Shown: in pieces, positions 28,655 through 37,600 of the stretch | Layout of the letters: the number at the start of each line of letters is the position of its first letter | Numbering within the stretch: position 1 is the first letter of the stretch | Origin: Bacteroidota bacterium | GTDB taxonomy: Bacteria; Bacteroidota; Bacteroidia; UKL13-3 | Reading direction: 5' to 3' | Length of the DNA: 64,000 bases | Assembly (NCBI GenBank): GCA_947460345.1 | Contig: CANHGM010000012.1 | Span: 26,409 to 90,408, forward strand | The notes under the pieces: model-generated | Seen by the model: only the letters and a program-made list of their open reading frames with translations | Database searches by the model: none | What the model was told of the DNA's origin: nothing | Program-made: the position numbers and the translations under genes

Positions 28655-29644
28655 ATGAAAAAGTCATTACTAAAAAATATCGTAGCAGCCTTGTTTTCAG
28701 GGATATGCATGTTAAGTGTTCAAGCTCAAGATCCTGAGTTTACGCAGTTTTATGGAAATCCAATCTATACCAATCCAGCTTTTGCCGGAGCAGGTCAAGG
28801 TTGTGGAGGTAGAATAGTCATCAATTATAGGAATCAATGGCCTAGCTTGTCAAGAACCTATGAAACGTATTCTGCTTCTTTTGATAGACATTACGACAAT
28901 TTAGCTGGCGGTATAGGCCTGCTTGTAACAAGTGATGTTGCAGGTGTTGGTTTATTAACTACAAGAACAGTAAGCGGTATTTATTCGTATGAAATACCTG
29001 TAAATAGAGAACTTACAGTTAGAGCCGGAGTTCAAGCAAGTTTTTATCAAAAATCAATTGATTTTTCTAAACTTAGATTCAGTGATCAAATTGAGCCTAG
29101 AGCTGGTTTCGTAAATCAAACACAAGAACCAATTCCTAACAACACCATTAGTTTTCCTAATTTTAGCACAGGTGTCTTAGCTTATACTGAAAAATATTAT
29201 GGTGGTTTGGCTATTCATAATTTAATTGAACCTAACCAATCATTTTACAGAAGTACAGCTCCTGGTTCTAATCTTCCAAGAAGATACACATTACATGCTG
29301 GAATGACTATCCCAATTGGCAGCAGAAAAGATAATTTTACCATTTCTCCTAATATTTTATTCATGGTTCAAAAACAATTTACGCAATTGAACTTTGGATT
29401 TTATTTAAATAAATCTTCATTTGTAACTGGATTGTGGTGGAGACAAACCCGCCCTAATTCTGATGCATTAATGGTATTAATTGGATTTAAAACAGGCACA
29501 TTTAAATTTGGATATAGTTACGACTTAACAGTATCTGATGCTCGTGTTGCAGCAACAGGCTCACATGAGATTTCTTGTGGAATAGAATTGAAATGCAACA
29601 GCAGATCTAATAGACCAAGAATGTTAACTTGTCCTGATTTTTAA
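28655..29644 (+). CDS. PorP/SprF family T9SS outer-membrane protein
   Basis: 329 residues with a signal peptide (ends VQAQ). The mature N-terminus DPEFTQFYGNPIYTNPAFAGA is the signature of the PorP/SprF family. These barrels pair with T9SS cargo carrying type B sorting domains or with the motor ring. Successive strand pairs (RIVINYRNQWPSL, GGIGLLVTSDVAG, FKFGYSYDLTV) fit a barrel. It precedes gldJ by 60 bp and is divergent from porU, so it is likely a core T9SS member rather than one of the many paralogues; whether it is PorP itself cannot be told here. Confidence 0.88.
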   Translation: MKKSLLKNIVAALFSGICMLSVQAQDPEFTQFYGNPIYTNPAFAGAGQGCGGRIVINYRNQWPSLSRTYETYSASFDRHYDNLAGGIGLLVTSDVAGVGLLTTRTVSGIYSYEIPVNRELTVRAGVQASFYQKSIDFSKLRFSDQIEPRAGFVNQTQEPIPNNTISFPNFSTGVLAYTEKYYGGLAIHNLIEPNQSFYRSTAPGSNLPRRYTLHAGMTIPIGSRKDNFTISPNILFMVQKQFTQLNFGFYLNKSSFVTGLWWRQTRPNSDALMVLIGFKTGTFKFGYSYDLTVSDARVAATGSHEISCGIELKCNSRSNRPRMLTCPDF

Positions 29645-29704
29645 TCTAAAACAATAAAAATAAAAAAAATACGTTAAATCAATACGTTATTCTCAAATAC
29701 AAAA

Positions 29705-31183
29705 ATGAAAAAAACTATTTTATCTTCAGTTGCTGGTTTTGCTATTATCTCCTTAGTAGCTTGCGGCGGTGGCAGTGCTGATAAATCACAATCTGGTTCT
29801 ACGGGTTGGAAATACAATAACCGTGATTGGGGTGGATTTGAAGCAGTAAATTACAAAGGTCAACCTACTGGTCCCGGACTAGTCTTTGTTGAAGGTGGTA
29901 GAGTTACTTTAGGTAGCAGTGAATTTGATGCAACCTACGAAAGAAATAACTTTGAAAGAACTGTTACCATTCCTAGTTTTTATATGGATGAAACCGAAGT
30001 TAGAAACATTGACTATCGTGAATATTTATATTGGCTAAATCGTGTGTTCGGTTCTGATAATCCATTGGTATATCAAAAAAATCTTCCTGATACTTTGTGT
30101 TGGAGAGATAAATTAGCATATAATGAACCCATGGTGAAATATTACTTCCGTCACCCAGCTTATGACAATTACCCAGTAGTGGGTGTTAATTGGATTCAAG
30201 CAGCTTCTTTCGCTGATTGGAGAGGTGATAGAGTAAACGAAGCAATTATGATTAACCAAGGTTATATCAAAGCCAATCCTAAAAATGAGCAATCTTCTGA
30301 AAACTTTAATACAGAAGCTTATCTTTCTGGTCAAGTTAATCACTTGAAAAAACAAAGACAAAAACCAGATTTAAGTCCACTTGCAAGTAAAGGAGGTAAA
30401 AGAGATATTAAAATTGAAGACGGTGTATTTTTTCCAGAATATAGATTACCTACTGAAGCTGAATGGGAATATGCAGCTTATGCATACCGCAGTCAAACAT
30501 TTAATGAAAACGTAGACAATAAGAAAATCTATCCTTGGCAAGGTTTAACTACTCGTAATACTTATACCGATAGAGATAAAGGTAGATTTATGGATAACTT
30601 TAAACGTGGTAGAGGTGATAATGCTGGTGTGGCTGGAAGACTTAATGATGGTGGATTTATCACTTGTAAAGTAAAACCAGAAACTTCTAAAGATAAACAA
30701 AGTATTTTCCCTAACGATTTTGGATTATACCACATGGGTGGTAACGTTGCTGAGTGGGTTATGGATGTTTATCGCCCTATGTCTCTAGAAGATTTTACTG
30801 ATTTTAATTCTTTCCGTGGTAATGTTTATAAAACTAAATTGTTAAATTCTGATGGTGAAATTGAAGAAAAAGACAGTTTGGGTAGAATTAGATATAGAGA
30901 CGTAACAGCAGCTGAAAATGTTGACAGAAGAAACTATAAAGTTGCAGATAATATTGGTTTTAAAGACGAATTAAATTACCAAGGTGGTGACCAAGGTTAT
31001 GAGTATAGCGTTAACTCTTTAATTAATAATAAAGTTCGTGTTTATAAAGGTGGATCTTGGAACGATAGAGCTTATTGGATGGCTCCAGGTACCCGTCGTT
31101 GGTTAGACGAAGAGCAATCTCTAGCATGGTTAGGTTTTAGATGTGCCATGATAAGAGTAGGCGATGTTACTTTAGCTAAATAA
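29705..31183 (+). CDS. gldJ: Gliding/T9SS lipoprotein GldJ (sulfatase-modifying-factor fold)
   Basis: 492 residues. A lipoprotein signal with the lipobox LVAC is followed by GWKYNNRDWGGFEA and GPGLVFVEGGRVTLGSS. The formylglycine-generating-enzyme-like fold carries YMDETEVRNIDYREYLYWL, YPVVGVNWIQA, RLPTEAEWEYAAYA, MGGNVAEWVMDVY and KGGSWNDRAYWMAPGTRR. These are the landmarks of GldJ, which stabilises the T9SS motor components; the fold is used structurally and not as an enzyme. It lies 60 bp after the PorP/SprF-like gene and next to porU/porV, as in flavobacteria. A terminator follows. Confidence 0.93.
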   Translation: MKKTILSSVAGFAIISLVACGGGSADKSQSGSTGWKYNNRDWGGFEAVNYKGQPTGPGLVFVEGGRVTLGSSEFDATYERNNFERTVTIPSFYMDETEVRNIDYREYLYWLNRVFGSDNPLVYQKNLPDTLCWRDKLAYNEPMVKYYFRHPAYDNYPVVGVNWIQAASFADWRGDRVNEAIMINQGYIKANPKNEQSSENFNTEAYLSGQVNHLKKQRQKPDLSPLASKGGKRDIKIEDGVFFPEYRLPTEAEWEYAAYAYRSQTFNENVDNKKIYPWQGLTTRNTYTDRDKGRFMDNFKRGRGDNAGVAGRLNDGGFITCKVKPETSKDKQSIFPNDFGLYHMGGNVAEWVMDVYRPMSLEDFTDFNSFRGNVYKTKLLNSDGEIEEKDSLGRIRYRDVTAAENVDRRNYKVADNIGFKDELNYQGGDQGYEYSVNSLINNKVRVYKGGSWNDRAYWMAPGTRRWLDEEQSLAWLGFRCAMIRVGDVTLAK

Positions 31184-31200
31184 ACCAAAAAAAAATATTT

Positions 31201-31238
31201 AAATCCCTTTGTATACATGCAAAGGGATTTTTTTTTAT
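31201..31238 (+). terminator. Intrinsic terminator after gldJ
   Basis: AAATCCCTTTG (31201-31211) pairs with CAAAGGGATTT (31220-31230) across an 8-nt loop, followed by a run of T. It lies 18 bp after the gldJ stop. Confidence 0.9.
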
Positions 31239-31302
31239 TTAGATTAAACTTTTTAAAACAAACGCTATCTTAAAACAAACAAACAAATATTTGATATACA
31301 TC

Positions 31303-32139
31303 ATGAAAAAGAATTTATTTAGCTGCCTAATGATAACTGTGCTTATCAGCAGCCTTAGCCTTCAATCATGCAGAAAAGACAGATGGAGTGAAGATGACTC
31401 TCAAATAGCTTCTGACAATTCTTTAGCTGATGCAACTGCAGATGATATTTTTAAACAAGTTGATGAAGCTTCAACTGATGGCACATCTAGTTTAAAAGCA
31501 GATGATAACCAATCTTTAAATGGCCCTTGTGCTTTAATCACTCACGACTCTTCAGTAACTCCACGTAAAGTAACCATAGATTTTGGTACTTCAAATTGTA
31601 CTGGTAACGACGGTAAAGCAAGAAGAGGTAAAATAATAGTTACCTATACTGGAAGATATAGAGATGCAGGTACTGTTATCAATGTGAATACTGACAACTA
31701 TTTTGTAAACGATAATAAAATTGAACTTTCTAAAACCATAACTAATAAAGGCAGAATCTCTGGTAACCTTACTTGGGAAGTTATTGTGAATTCAGCAAAG
31801 ATTACTTTAGCTAATAACGGAGGAACTATTTCTTGGTCTTCTACCAAAACTAGAACTTGGATTTCTGGGGAAAATTCTAAAATGTTAAGAGATAATAAAT
31901 ATCAAATATCTGGAAACGGCAGTGGCGTTAATAAGAATGGAACTGCTTATACTGTTAACATAACTACTCCTATTATAGTAGATTTTAGTTGTGCAGCTTC
32001 TAAACTAGTTAAAGGTGTAATTGAAGTTGTTCCGAGTGGTAAAACTGCAAGAGTTGTTGATTTTGGGAATGGCACTTGTGATGATGATGCAACCATAACC
32101 GTAGGTAAATCTACTAAGAATTTTAAACTAAAAAAATAA
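31303..32139 (+). CDS. Lipoprotein of unknown function
   Basis: 278 residues. The lipobox is LQSC after a hydrophobic N-terminus that starts MKKNLF; an ATG 12 bases earlier (31291) is also in frame but less typical. A D/S/A-rich spacer leads to a beta-rich domain with regular strands. A motif appears twice, TIDFGTSNCTGNDGKARRGK near 100 and VVDFGNGTCDDDATITVGK near 255, each with one Cys. The second and third Cys may form a disulphide. I do not recognise the family. It stands alone between two terminators next to gldJ. Confidence 0.75.
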   Translation: MKKNLFSCLMITVLISSLSLQSCRKDRWSEDDSQIASDNSLADATADDIFKQVDEASTDGTSSLKADDNQSLNGPCALITHDSSVTPRKVTIDFGTSNCTGNDGKARRGKIIVTYTGRYRDAGTVINVNTDNYFVNDNKIELSKTITNKGRISGNLTWEVIVNSAKITLANNGGTISWSSTKTRTWISGENSKMLRDNKYQISGNGSGVNKNGTAYTVNITTPIIVDFSCAASKLVKGVIEVVPSGKTARVVDFGNGTCDDDATITVGKSTKNFKLKK

Positions 32140-32154
32140 GAATCATTTATAAAG

Positions 32155-32190
32155 AACATCCCTGCTATGATTTATAGCAGGGATGTTTTG
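32155..32190. terminator. Bidirectional terminator between convergent genes
   Basis: AACATCCCTGCTAT pairs with ATAGCAGGGATGTT over a 5-nt loop, with T tract on one side and A-rich bases on the other. It separates the lipoprotein gene from the convergent minus-strand gene that stops at 32192. Confidence 0.9.
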
Positions 32191-32191
32191 A

Positions 32192-32698
32192 TTATGGTTG
32201 AATAAGTAATTCAATTAAGAATTTTCCTTTTTCTTTATAAAACAGAATTTCAACAGAAATTCCCGAAATCATATCCTCTTTTTCATGTGCTTTAAACCTA
32301 TATAATTGTTCTTCTTCTTCTGGTTCTGTTTCTATAATCCAGCCTTCTAAGCAGTTTTCTACTACAGATACAATTTTTCTATATTCTTCTGCAGCTATAC
32401 CTCTGTTAGGAGTATTAGCTAAAAAAGCTTGGTAATGAATTGATTTTCCAACTACTGTAATTTGTCCAGATTTTACATATTTAGGGTTTACTTTAGAAAT
32501 ATATGCTTCTGTATATTTACTAGTCTTGCGTTGGCCTTTTATTGTTTTAAACTTATCTCTAGATGAATCAATAATTTTATAGAGTTTAGGACAATCAAAT
32601 TTGGCTAAAATACTATCAGGTATATCACTTTGTTTGGTTTGAGCAAATATATTCTGAGAAAAAATAATAATTGAAAACACAAGCAATAGCTTTTTCAT
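32192..32698 (-). CDS. Small exported protein of unknown function
   Basis: 168 residues with a clear signal peptide (MKKLLLVFSIIIFSQNIFAQ). The mature part is charged and mixed alpha/beta. It has two Cys (in KFDCPKLY and ENCLEGW), an acidic patch ETEPEEEEQLY and a final hydrophobic strand FLIELLIQP. No family is recognised. A TATATTTG box (32736-32729) upstream provides a promoter, separate from the divergent small His-rich gene. Confidence 0.7.
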   Translation of the reverse strand: MKKLLLVFSIIIFSQNIFAQTKQSDIPDSILAKFDCPKLYKIIDSSRDKFKTIKGQRKTSKYTEAYISKVNPKYVKSGQITVVGKSIHYQAFLANTPNRGIAAEEYRKIVSVVENCLEGWIIETEPEEEEQLYRFKAHEKEDMISGISVEILFYKEKGKFLIELLIQP

Positions 32699-32728
32699 CT
32701 GTATATTTTTGATTTTTGACTAATGATG

Positions 32729-32736
32729 CAAATATA
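32729..32736 (-). promoter_or_regulatory. -7 box of the small exported protein gene
   Basis: TATATTTG on the minus strand, 30 nt before the ATG at 32698. Confidence 0.45.
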
Positions 32737-32777
32737 TATGAAAATAATATCGAAGTACAATGTATAATAATAAAAGT

Positions 32778-32785
32778 TATATTTG
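32778..32785 (+). promoter_or_regulatory. -7 box lying 4 nt before a GTG start
   Basis: TATATTTG sits inside the longest possible frame (from 32760) and 4 nt before an in-frame GTG. If active, transcription would start at or beside the GTG, giving a leaderless mRNA. Confidence 0.4.
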
Positions 32786-32789
32786 CAGG

Positions 32790-33170
32790 GTGAAACGATT
32801 CGCTATTTTATTGTTTTTAATCACATTCGTATTTTCTAATACCGAGTTTCATGAGTTGTTTAAACTTCCAACATTAATCAGTCATTATTTAGAACATAAA
32901 AGCATAGACAATAAAGTTTCTTTTATTGATTTTATTGAATTACATTATAGCCATTCAGCAAAGCATCATGCTTCAGAACATGGCCATGAAAGGCTTCCAT
33001 TTAAAACTGACACTTCGTCTTCGATTACTTTATCTGAAATGAAATTTGAAACAGAGTTTTTAGAAAAAAACTTAAATCAAACTGAAACAGAATATCTTTC
33101 AATATATAAAAACGTTATTTATCAATTAAATACTCTTTCAGGTATTTGGCAACCGCCGCGTTTAGTATAG
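32790..33170 (+). CDS. Small His-rich exported protein beside the metal efflux operon
   Basis: 126 residues from the GTG at 32790. This start gives a normal signal peptide (KRFAILLFLITFVFSNTEF), while the longer frame from 32760 would contain the promoter -7 box. The middle holds a histidine cluster, HYSHSAKHHASEHGHERLPF, fit for binding Zn, Co, Cd or Cu. The C-terminus has a hydrophobic stretch and ends QPPRLV. It lies 88 bp before the RND pump and in the same direction, so a periplasmic metal-binding helper for the pump is inferred. The enzyme family is not known to me. Confidence 0.65.
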   Translation: MKRFAILLFLITFVFSNTEFHELFKLPTLISHYLEHKSIDNKVSFIDFIELHYSHSAKHHASEHGHERLPFKTDTSSSITLSEMKFETEFLEKNLNQTETEYLSIYKNVIYQLNTLSGIWQPPRLV

Positions 33171-33258
33171 GTTATACTTTTTAAAATCCTTTTTGGATTT
33201 AATTTTCCTATTCCATTTATTCAAACTAAAGGTAAATCCTTTAAAATAATATATATAT

Positions 33259-36200
33259 ATGTTAAATAACATTATATCTTTTTCAGTTAAAAACAAACTC
33301 ATCATTGGGCTTTTTGTGGTAGGTTTGATTATTTATGGAAGTTTTGAATTAACCAAGCTTCCTATTGATGCTGTTCCTGATATTACAAATAACCAGGTGC
33401 AAGTTATAACTGTTGCTCCCTCTTACGGTGCAACTGATATTGAAAGGTTAGTTACTTTTCCTATAGAACAAGTAAATAATAACATTTCAGGATTAAAAGA
33501 AATCCGAAGTTTTTCGAGGTTTGGTCTTTCAGTAGTTACCATTGTTTTTGATGACAATACTGATGTTTATTGGGCTAGGCAACAGGTGTCCGAAAGATTA
33601 CAACAAGTTAGAGCTCAAATACCCACTGATATATCAAATGTAGGAATTGGACCACTTACTACAGGTTTGGGTGAAATTTATCAATATGTAGTAAGACCCA
33701 AAGCTGGTTATGAAAATAAATTCACTACAACCGAACTCAGAACTATTCAAGATTGGATTGTTCGTCGCCAATTATTAGGTGTAAAAGGAGTTGCTGATGT
33801 GAGTAGTTTTGGAGGCAAACTCAAACAATATGAAATTTCAATAAACCCCGAGCAACTAAAAGCTTATGGAGTAACTGTGGAAGATATATTTTCTTCATTA
33901 TCTAAGAACAATCAAAATACAGGCGGTGCATATATAGAAAAAGGACCAACAGTTTTATATATAAGAAGCGAAGGACTTATAGTTAATATAGAGGACATTA
34001 ATAATATTTTTATCAAAAATTCAGACAATGGAACTCCTGTTTTTATTAGAAATGTTGCAAATGTAAATATAGGGTTTGCAACCAGATATGGCGCCATGTG
34101 TTTTAATGACAAAGGAGAAGTAGCCGGTGCTGTTGTGATGATGCTTAAAGGTGCCAATAGCAATGAAGTAATTGTAAATGTTAAAGAGAGAATTGCCAAA
34201 ATTCAAAAAACTTTACCAGAGGGTATTATCGTTGAACCATTTTTGGATAGAACTAAAATGGTAAACAATGCTATTGGTACTGTAGAAAAAAACTTGATGG
34301 AAGGTGCCTTGATAGTGCTTTTTGTTTTAATTCTATTTTTAGGAAACATAAGGGCAGGTTTGATAGTAGCTTCTGTAATTCCATTGGCCATGTTGTTTGC
34401 CATTGTGATGATGAATACCTTTGGTGTTAGCGGCAATTTGATGAGTTTGGGTGCTTTAGATTTTGGGTTGATAGTTGACGGTGCAGTTATAATTGTTGAA
34501 GCTGTATTACATAAATTATCAAAAAGTAAATCATTATATAATGTTTCAAATAAGAATTTAAATATAGACGATGAAGTTAAGTCTTCATCTGGTAAAATGA
34601 TGAATAGTGCTGTGTTTGGACAGATAATTATTTTAATTGTATACTTACCTATATTAAGTTTACAAGGTATAGAAGGTAAAATGTTTAAACCTATGGCTCA
34701 AACAGTGGCTTTTGCTCTGATCGGGGCATTTATTTTCTCATTAACCTATATACCTATGATGAGTTCAATTTTCTTGAAGAAAGCAGTTCATGCTAAAGAA
34801 AATTTTTCTGATAGATTTATGCATTTTATAGAAAAAAAATATATAAATAGCCTCAAAAAAATATTGTTAAAACAAAAAATGGTAGTCATCTCTACATTTG
34901 GTTTATTTGTAATTGCCTTGATTGTTTTATTAAGAATGGGAGGAGAATTTATACCAACATTAGAAGAAGGAGATTTTGCGGTTGAAACGCGATTGCTTAC
35001 CGGGAGTAATTTAAATACATCAATTGAAGCTACTCAAAAAGCAGCTCATATATTAAAAACAAGATTTAGTGAAGTAGAGAAAATAGTAACAAAAATTGGA
35101 AGTGGTGAAATACCAACTGATCCTATGCCAATAGAAGCTGCTGATATGATGATTGTACTTAAAAACAAAGAAGAGTGGGAAAATGCAAAAACATTTAATG
35201 AACTTGCTGATAAAATGCAAAAAGCTCTTGAGGAAGTTCCAGGTATAACTGTTGGATTTCAATACCCTGTTCAAATGCGGTTTAATGAATTGATGACTGG
35301 TGCTAGACAAGATGTAGTTTGTAAGATATATGGTGAGAATTTAGATTCACTAGCGTTGTATTCTGAAAAATTAGGTAATATTATAAGTAAAGTAGAAGGG
35401 GCCAAAGATGTATATATAGAGAAAGTGACTGGCCTTCCTCAAATTACAATTGTATACAATAGACAAGCCATAGCACAATATCAATTAAATATTGAAGATA
35501 TCAATAGAATGATCAATATTGCTTTTGCAGGTCAAAGTACAGGTTTGGTATTTGAAGATGAAAAGAGATTTGATTTAGTTGTAAGAATGCAGCATGACAA
35601 AAGACAAAGTTTAAGTGATGTACAAAATCTATTGATCCCATTACCTTCAGGATTACAAATTCCTTTGAGCCAACTTGCAACTGTTTCTATAAAAGATGGC
35701 CCTAATCAAATACAAAGAGAGGATGCCAAAAGAAGAATAGTTGTTGGTTTTAATGTAAGGGGAAGGGATGTGCAAAGTATTGTTAAAGAAGTAGAATCTA
35801 AGGTAGAAAAACATATCACTTTTTCGAGTGGTTACTATATAACGTATGGTGGTGCTTTCGAAAATTTAGAAGCAGCCAAGAAACGTTTGTCTGTAGCAGT
35901 TCCTATATCGTTGTTATTAATATTTCTGTTATTGTTTTTTGCATTTAACTCAGTAAAGCAAGGTTTGATTATATATTCAGCCATCCCTTTGTCTGCTATT
36001 GGTGGTATATATTTCTTAGCGTTAAGAGGTATGCCTTTTAGTATAAGTGCAGGTATAGGTTTTATTGCATTATTTGGTGTGGCCGTATTAAATGGTATAG
36101 TTCTGATAACTGAATTTAATAGATTGAAAGAATCTGGCATTGAAGACATGAACGAGATTTTGCTAAGTGGAACTCGATCTAGACTCAGACCTGTGCTTAT

Positions 36201-36384
36201 GACCGCATTAGTTGCTTCGCTTGGTTTTTTGCCAATGGCTTTAAGCAATGGTGCTGGTGCTGAAGTTCAAAGACCATTAGCTACCGTGGTAATAGGAGGG
36301 TTAATATCAGCCACTTTTTTAACACTTTTTGTTCTTCCTGTTTTGTATAAATTTTTTAATAAAGAATCAAATGTTCAAAAATAA
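33259..36384 (+). CDS. czcA: Heavy-metal RND efflux pump, CzcA type
   Basis: Inner-membrane proton-driven pump that moves divalent metal ions out through a TolC channel. 1041 residues, the full RND length. The N-terminal helix is followed by periplasmic loops, and the second transmembrane block lies near 865-1030. In helix IV the motif DFGLIVDGAVIIVE places Asp401 and Asp407 where CzcA has its proton-relay aspartates (D402/D408), which marks the Zn/Co/Cd group rather than the Cu/Ag CusA group. The TolC gene overlaps its end and a membrane fusion gene follows, making a complete three-part pump. The start lies inside a TATATATATATG run with no Shine-Dalgarno sequence. Confidence 0.93.
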   Translation: MLNNIISFSVKNKLIIGLFVVGLIIYGSFELTKLPIDAVPDITNNQVQVITVAPSYGATDIERLVTFPIEQVNNNISGLKEIRSFSRFGLSVVTIVFDDNTDVYWARQQVSERLQQVRAQIPTDISNVGIGPLTTGLGEIYQYVVRPKAGYENKFTTTELRTIQDWIVRRQLLGVKGVADVSSFGGKLKQYEISINPEQLKAYGVTVEDIFSSLSKNNQNTGGAYIEKGPTVLYIRSEGLIVNIEDINNIFIKNSDNGTPVFIRNVANVNIGFATRYGAMCFNDKGEVAGAVVMMLKGANSNEVIVNVKERIAKIQKTLPEGIIVEPFLDRTKMVNNAIGTVEKNLMEGALIVLFVLILFLGNIRAGLIVASVIPLAMLFAIVMMNTFGVSGNLMSLGALDFGLIVDGAVIIVEAVLHKLSKSKSLYNVSNKNLNIDDEVKSSSGKMMNSAVFGQIIILIVYLPILSLQGIEGKMFKPMAQTVAFALIGAFIFSLTYIPMMSSIFLKKAVHAKENFSDRFMHFIEKKYINSLKKILLKQKMVVISTFGLFVIALIVLLRMGGEFIPTLEEGDFAVETRLLTGSNLNTSIEATQKAAHILKTRFSEVEKIVTKIGSGEIPTDPMPIEAADMMIVLKNKEEWENAKTFNELADKMQKALEEVPGITVGFQYPVQMRFNELMTGARQDVVCKIYGENLDSLALYSEKLGNIISKVEGAKDVYIEKVTGLPQITIVYNRQAIAQYQLNIEDINRMINIAFAGQSTGLVFEDEKRFDLVVRMQHDKRQSLSDVQNLLIPLPSGLQIPLSQLATVSIKDGPNQIQREDAKRRIVVGFNVRGRDVQSIVKEVESKVEKHITFSSGYYITYGGAFENLEAAKKRLSVAVPISLLLIFLLLFFAFNSVKQGLIIYSAIPLSAIGGIYFLALRGMPFSISAGIGFIALFGVAVLNGIVLITEFNRLKESGIEDMNEILLSGTRSRLRPVLMTALVASLGFLPMALSNGAGAEVQRPLATVVIGGLISATFLTLFVLPVLYKFFNKESNVQK

Positions 36385-37591
36385 AATATTATGCATATAT
36401 ATGTTTCTGTTTTATAATATATATGCTCAAAAACCTATAAGTATTGATTCAGCTTGGAGTTTTGCTCAGCTTCATAATGATAAATTAAGAAGTTCTCAAC
36501 TATATGCCAGTTACTTAAGAAAAAATTCTCAAGCGGCATATCAACTTCCCAATACCATCATAAATACCCAATATGGTCAAATAAATAGTTTCTATTACGA
36601 CAATCAATTTTCTATTCAACAAAATTTGAGTTTCCCATTGGTGTATAAAACGCAAAAGAATTTTTTGTCAGTATTGAGTAAAATGGGGGTTTTGCAAACT
36701 CAAATTGACCTTGTCGAACTCAAAAAGATGGTTTATAGAAAGTATTATGAAATGGTATATATGCAAGATAAATTAAATTTATTGCTGAGACTTGATAGTA
36801 CATATCTGTCTTTTATTGAAAAGTCAAACGCTAGATATATAAGCGGCGAGACTGATATACTTGAAAAAGTAATAGCCGAAACCCAAAGGGGACAGTTAAA
36901 CAGTCAAGTATTACAAGCCAATGAAGATTTTAAAGCATTACAAGAAGAGTTTAAATGGTTATTAAATGCAGATATATATTATGTGCCAGAACTTAATACC
37001 ACTAAATTATTGTCTAAAGAAAACTCTGAATTGACAAAAATAAATAACCATCCAAGTTTGTTAATTTTAGCCAATGAAAAGAATGCTTCAGCCATTCAAA
37101 CTAAAATTGAAAAAAATAAATTGATTCCTGATTTCAGTTTAGCTTTTATTACTATGAGTATGAAAGGGGTAGGGGCAGACAATGTTTTTTATAATTATAA
37201 TACCCGTTTTAATTCTTTTCAATTAGGATTATTAGTACCTGTTTTTAATCATGCTCAGAAAAATAAAATTGCAGCTAGTAAAATATATGAACAGTATAGC
37301 CTTCAAAATTTCGAGACCAAGAGAAAGCAATTTGTGACTGAATATACCGTAGCTCAAATTAAATATAACAAATCATTACAAACCTATAATTATTATAATA
37401 ATGAAGCATTAAAAAGTGCTAAACAAATTTTAGTGACAGCCAATAACCAGTTTGCCAAAGGTGAAATTGATTATATGCAATGGGTGTTTTTATTCAACCA
37501 ATATATAACAATCCATAGCCAATATATAGATACTATCCTTTCATTAAATAATGCCATTATAGATTTAAATTTCTTTAATCCTAAACAATAA
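36371..37591 (+). CDS. TolC-family outer-membrane efflux channel
   Basis: 406 residues from the ATG at 36371, which overlaps the pump gene by 14 bp; a signal peptide then follows at once (ILCIYMFLFYNIYAQ). Two long alpha-helical hairpin regions rich in Gln, Asn and Lys are seen (about 45-200 and 240-395). They include the TolC features AYQLPNTIINTQYG, SARYISGETDILEKV and YNYYNNEALKSAKQILVTANNQFAKGEIDY. It forms the outer-membrane duct for the RND metal pump encoded on either side. Confidence 0.88.
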   Translation: MFKNKILCIYMFLFYNIYAQKPISIDSAWSFAQLHNDKLRSSQLYASYLRKNSQAAYQLPNTIINTQYGQINSFYYDNQFSIQQNLSFPLVYKTQKNFLSVLSKMGVLQTQIDLVELKKMVYRKYYEMVYMQDKLNLLLRLDSTYLSFIEKSNARYISGETDILEKVIAETQRGQLNSQVLQANEDFKALQEEFKWLLNADIYYVPELNTTKLLSKENSELTKINNHPSLLILANEKNASAIQTKIEKNKLIPDFSLAFITMSMKGVGADNVFYNYNTRFNSFQLGLLVPVFNHAQKNKIAASKIYEQYSLQNFETKRKQFVTEYTVAQIKYNKSLQTYNYYNNEALKSAKQILVTANNQFAKGEIDYMQWVFLFNQYITIHSQYIDTILSLNNAIIDLNFFNPKQ

Positions 37592-37600
37592 TTCATATAT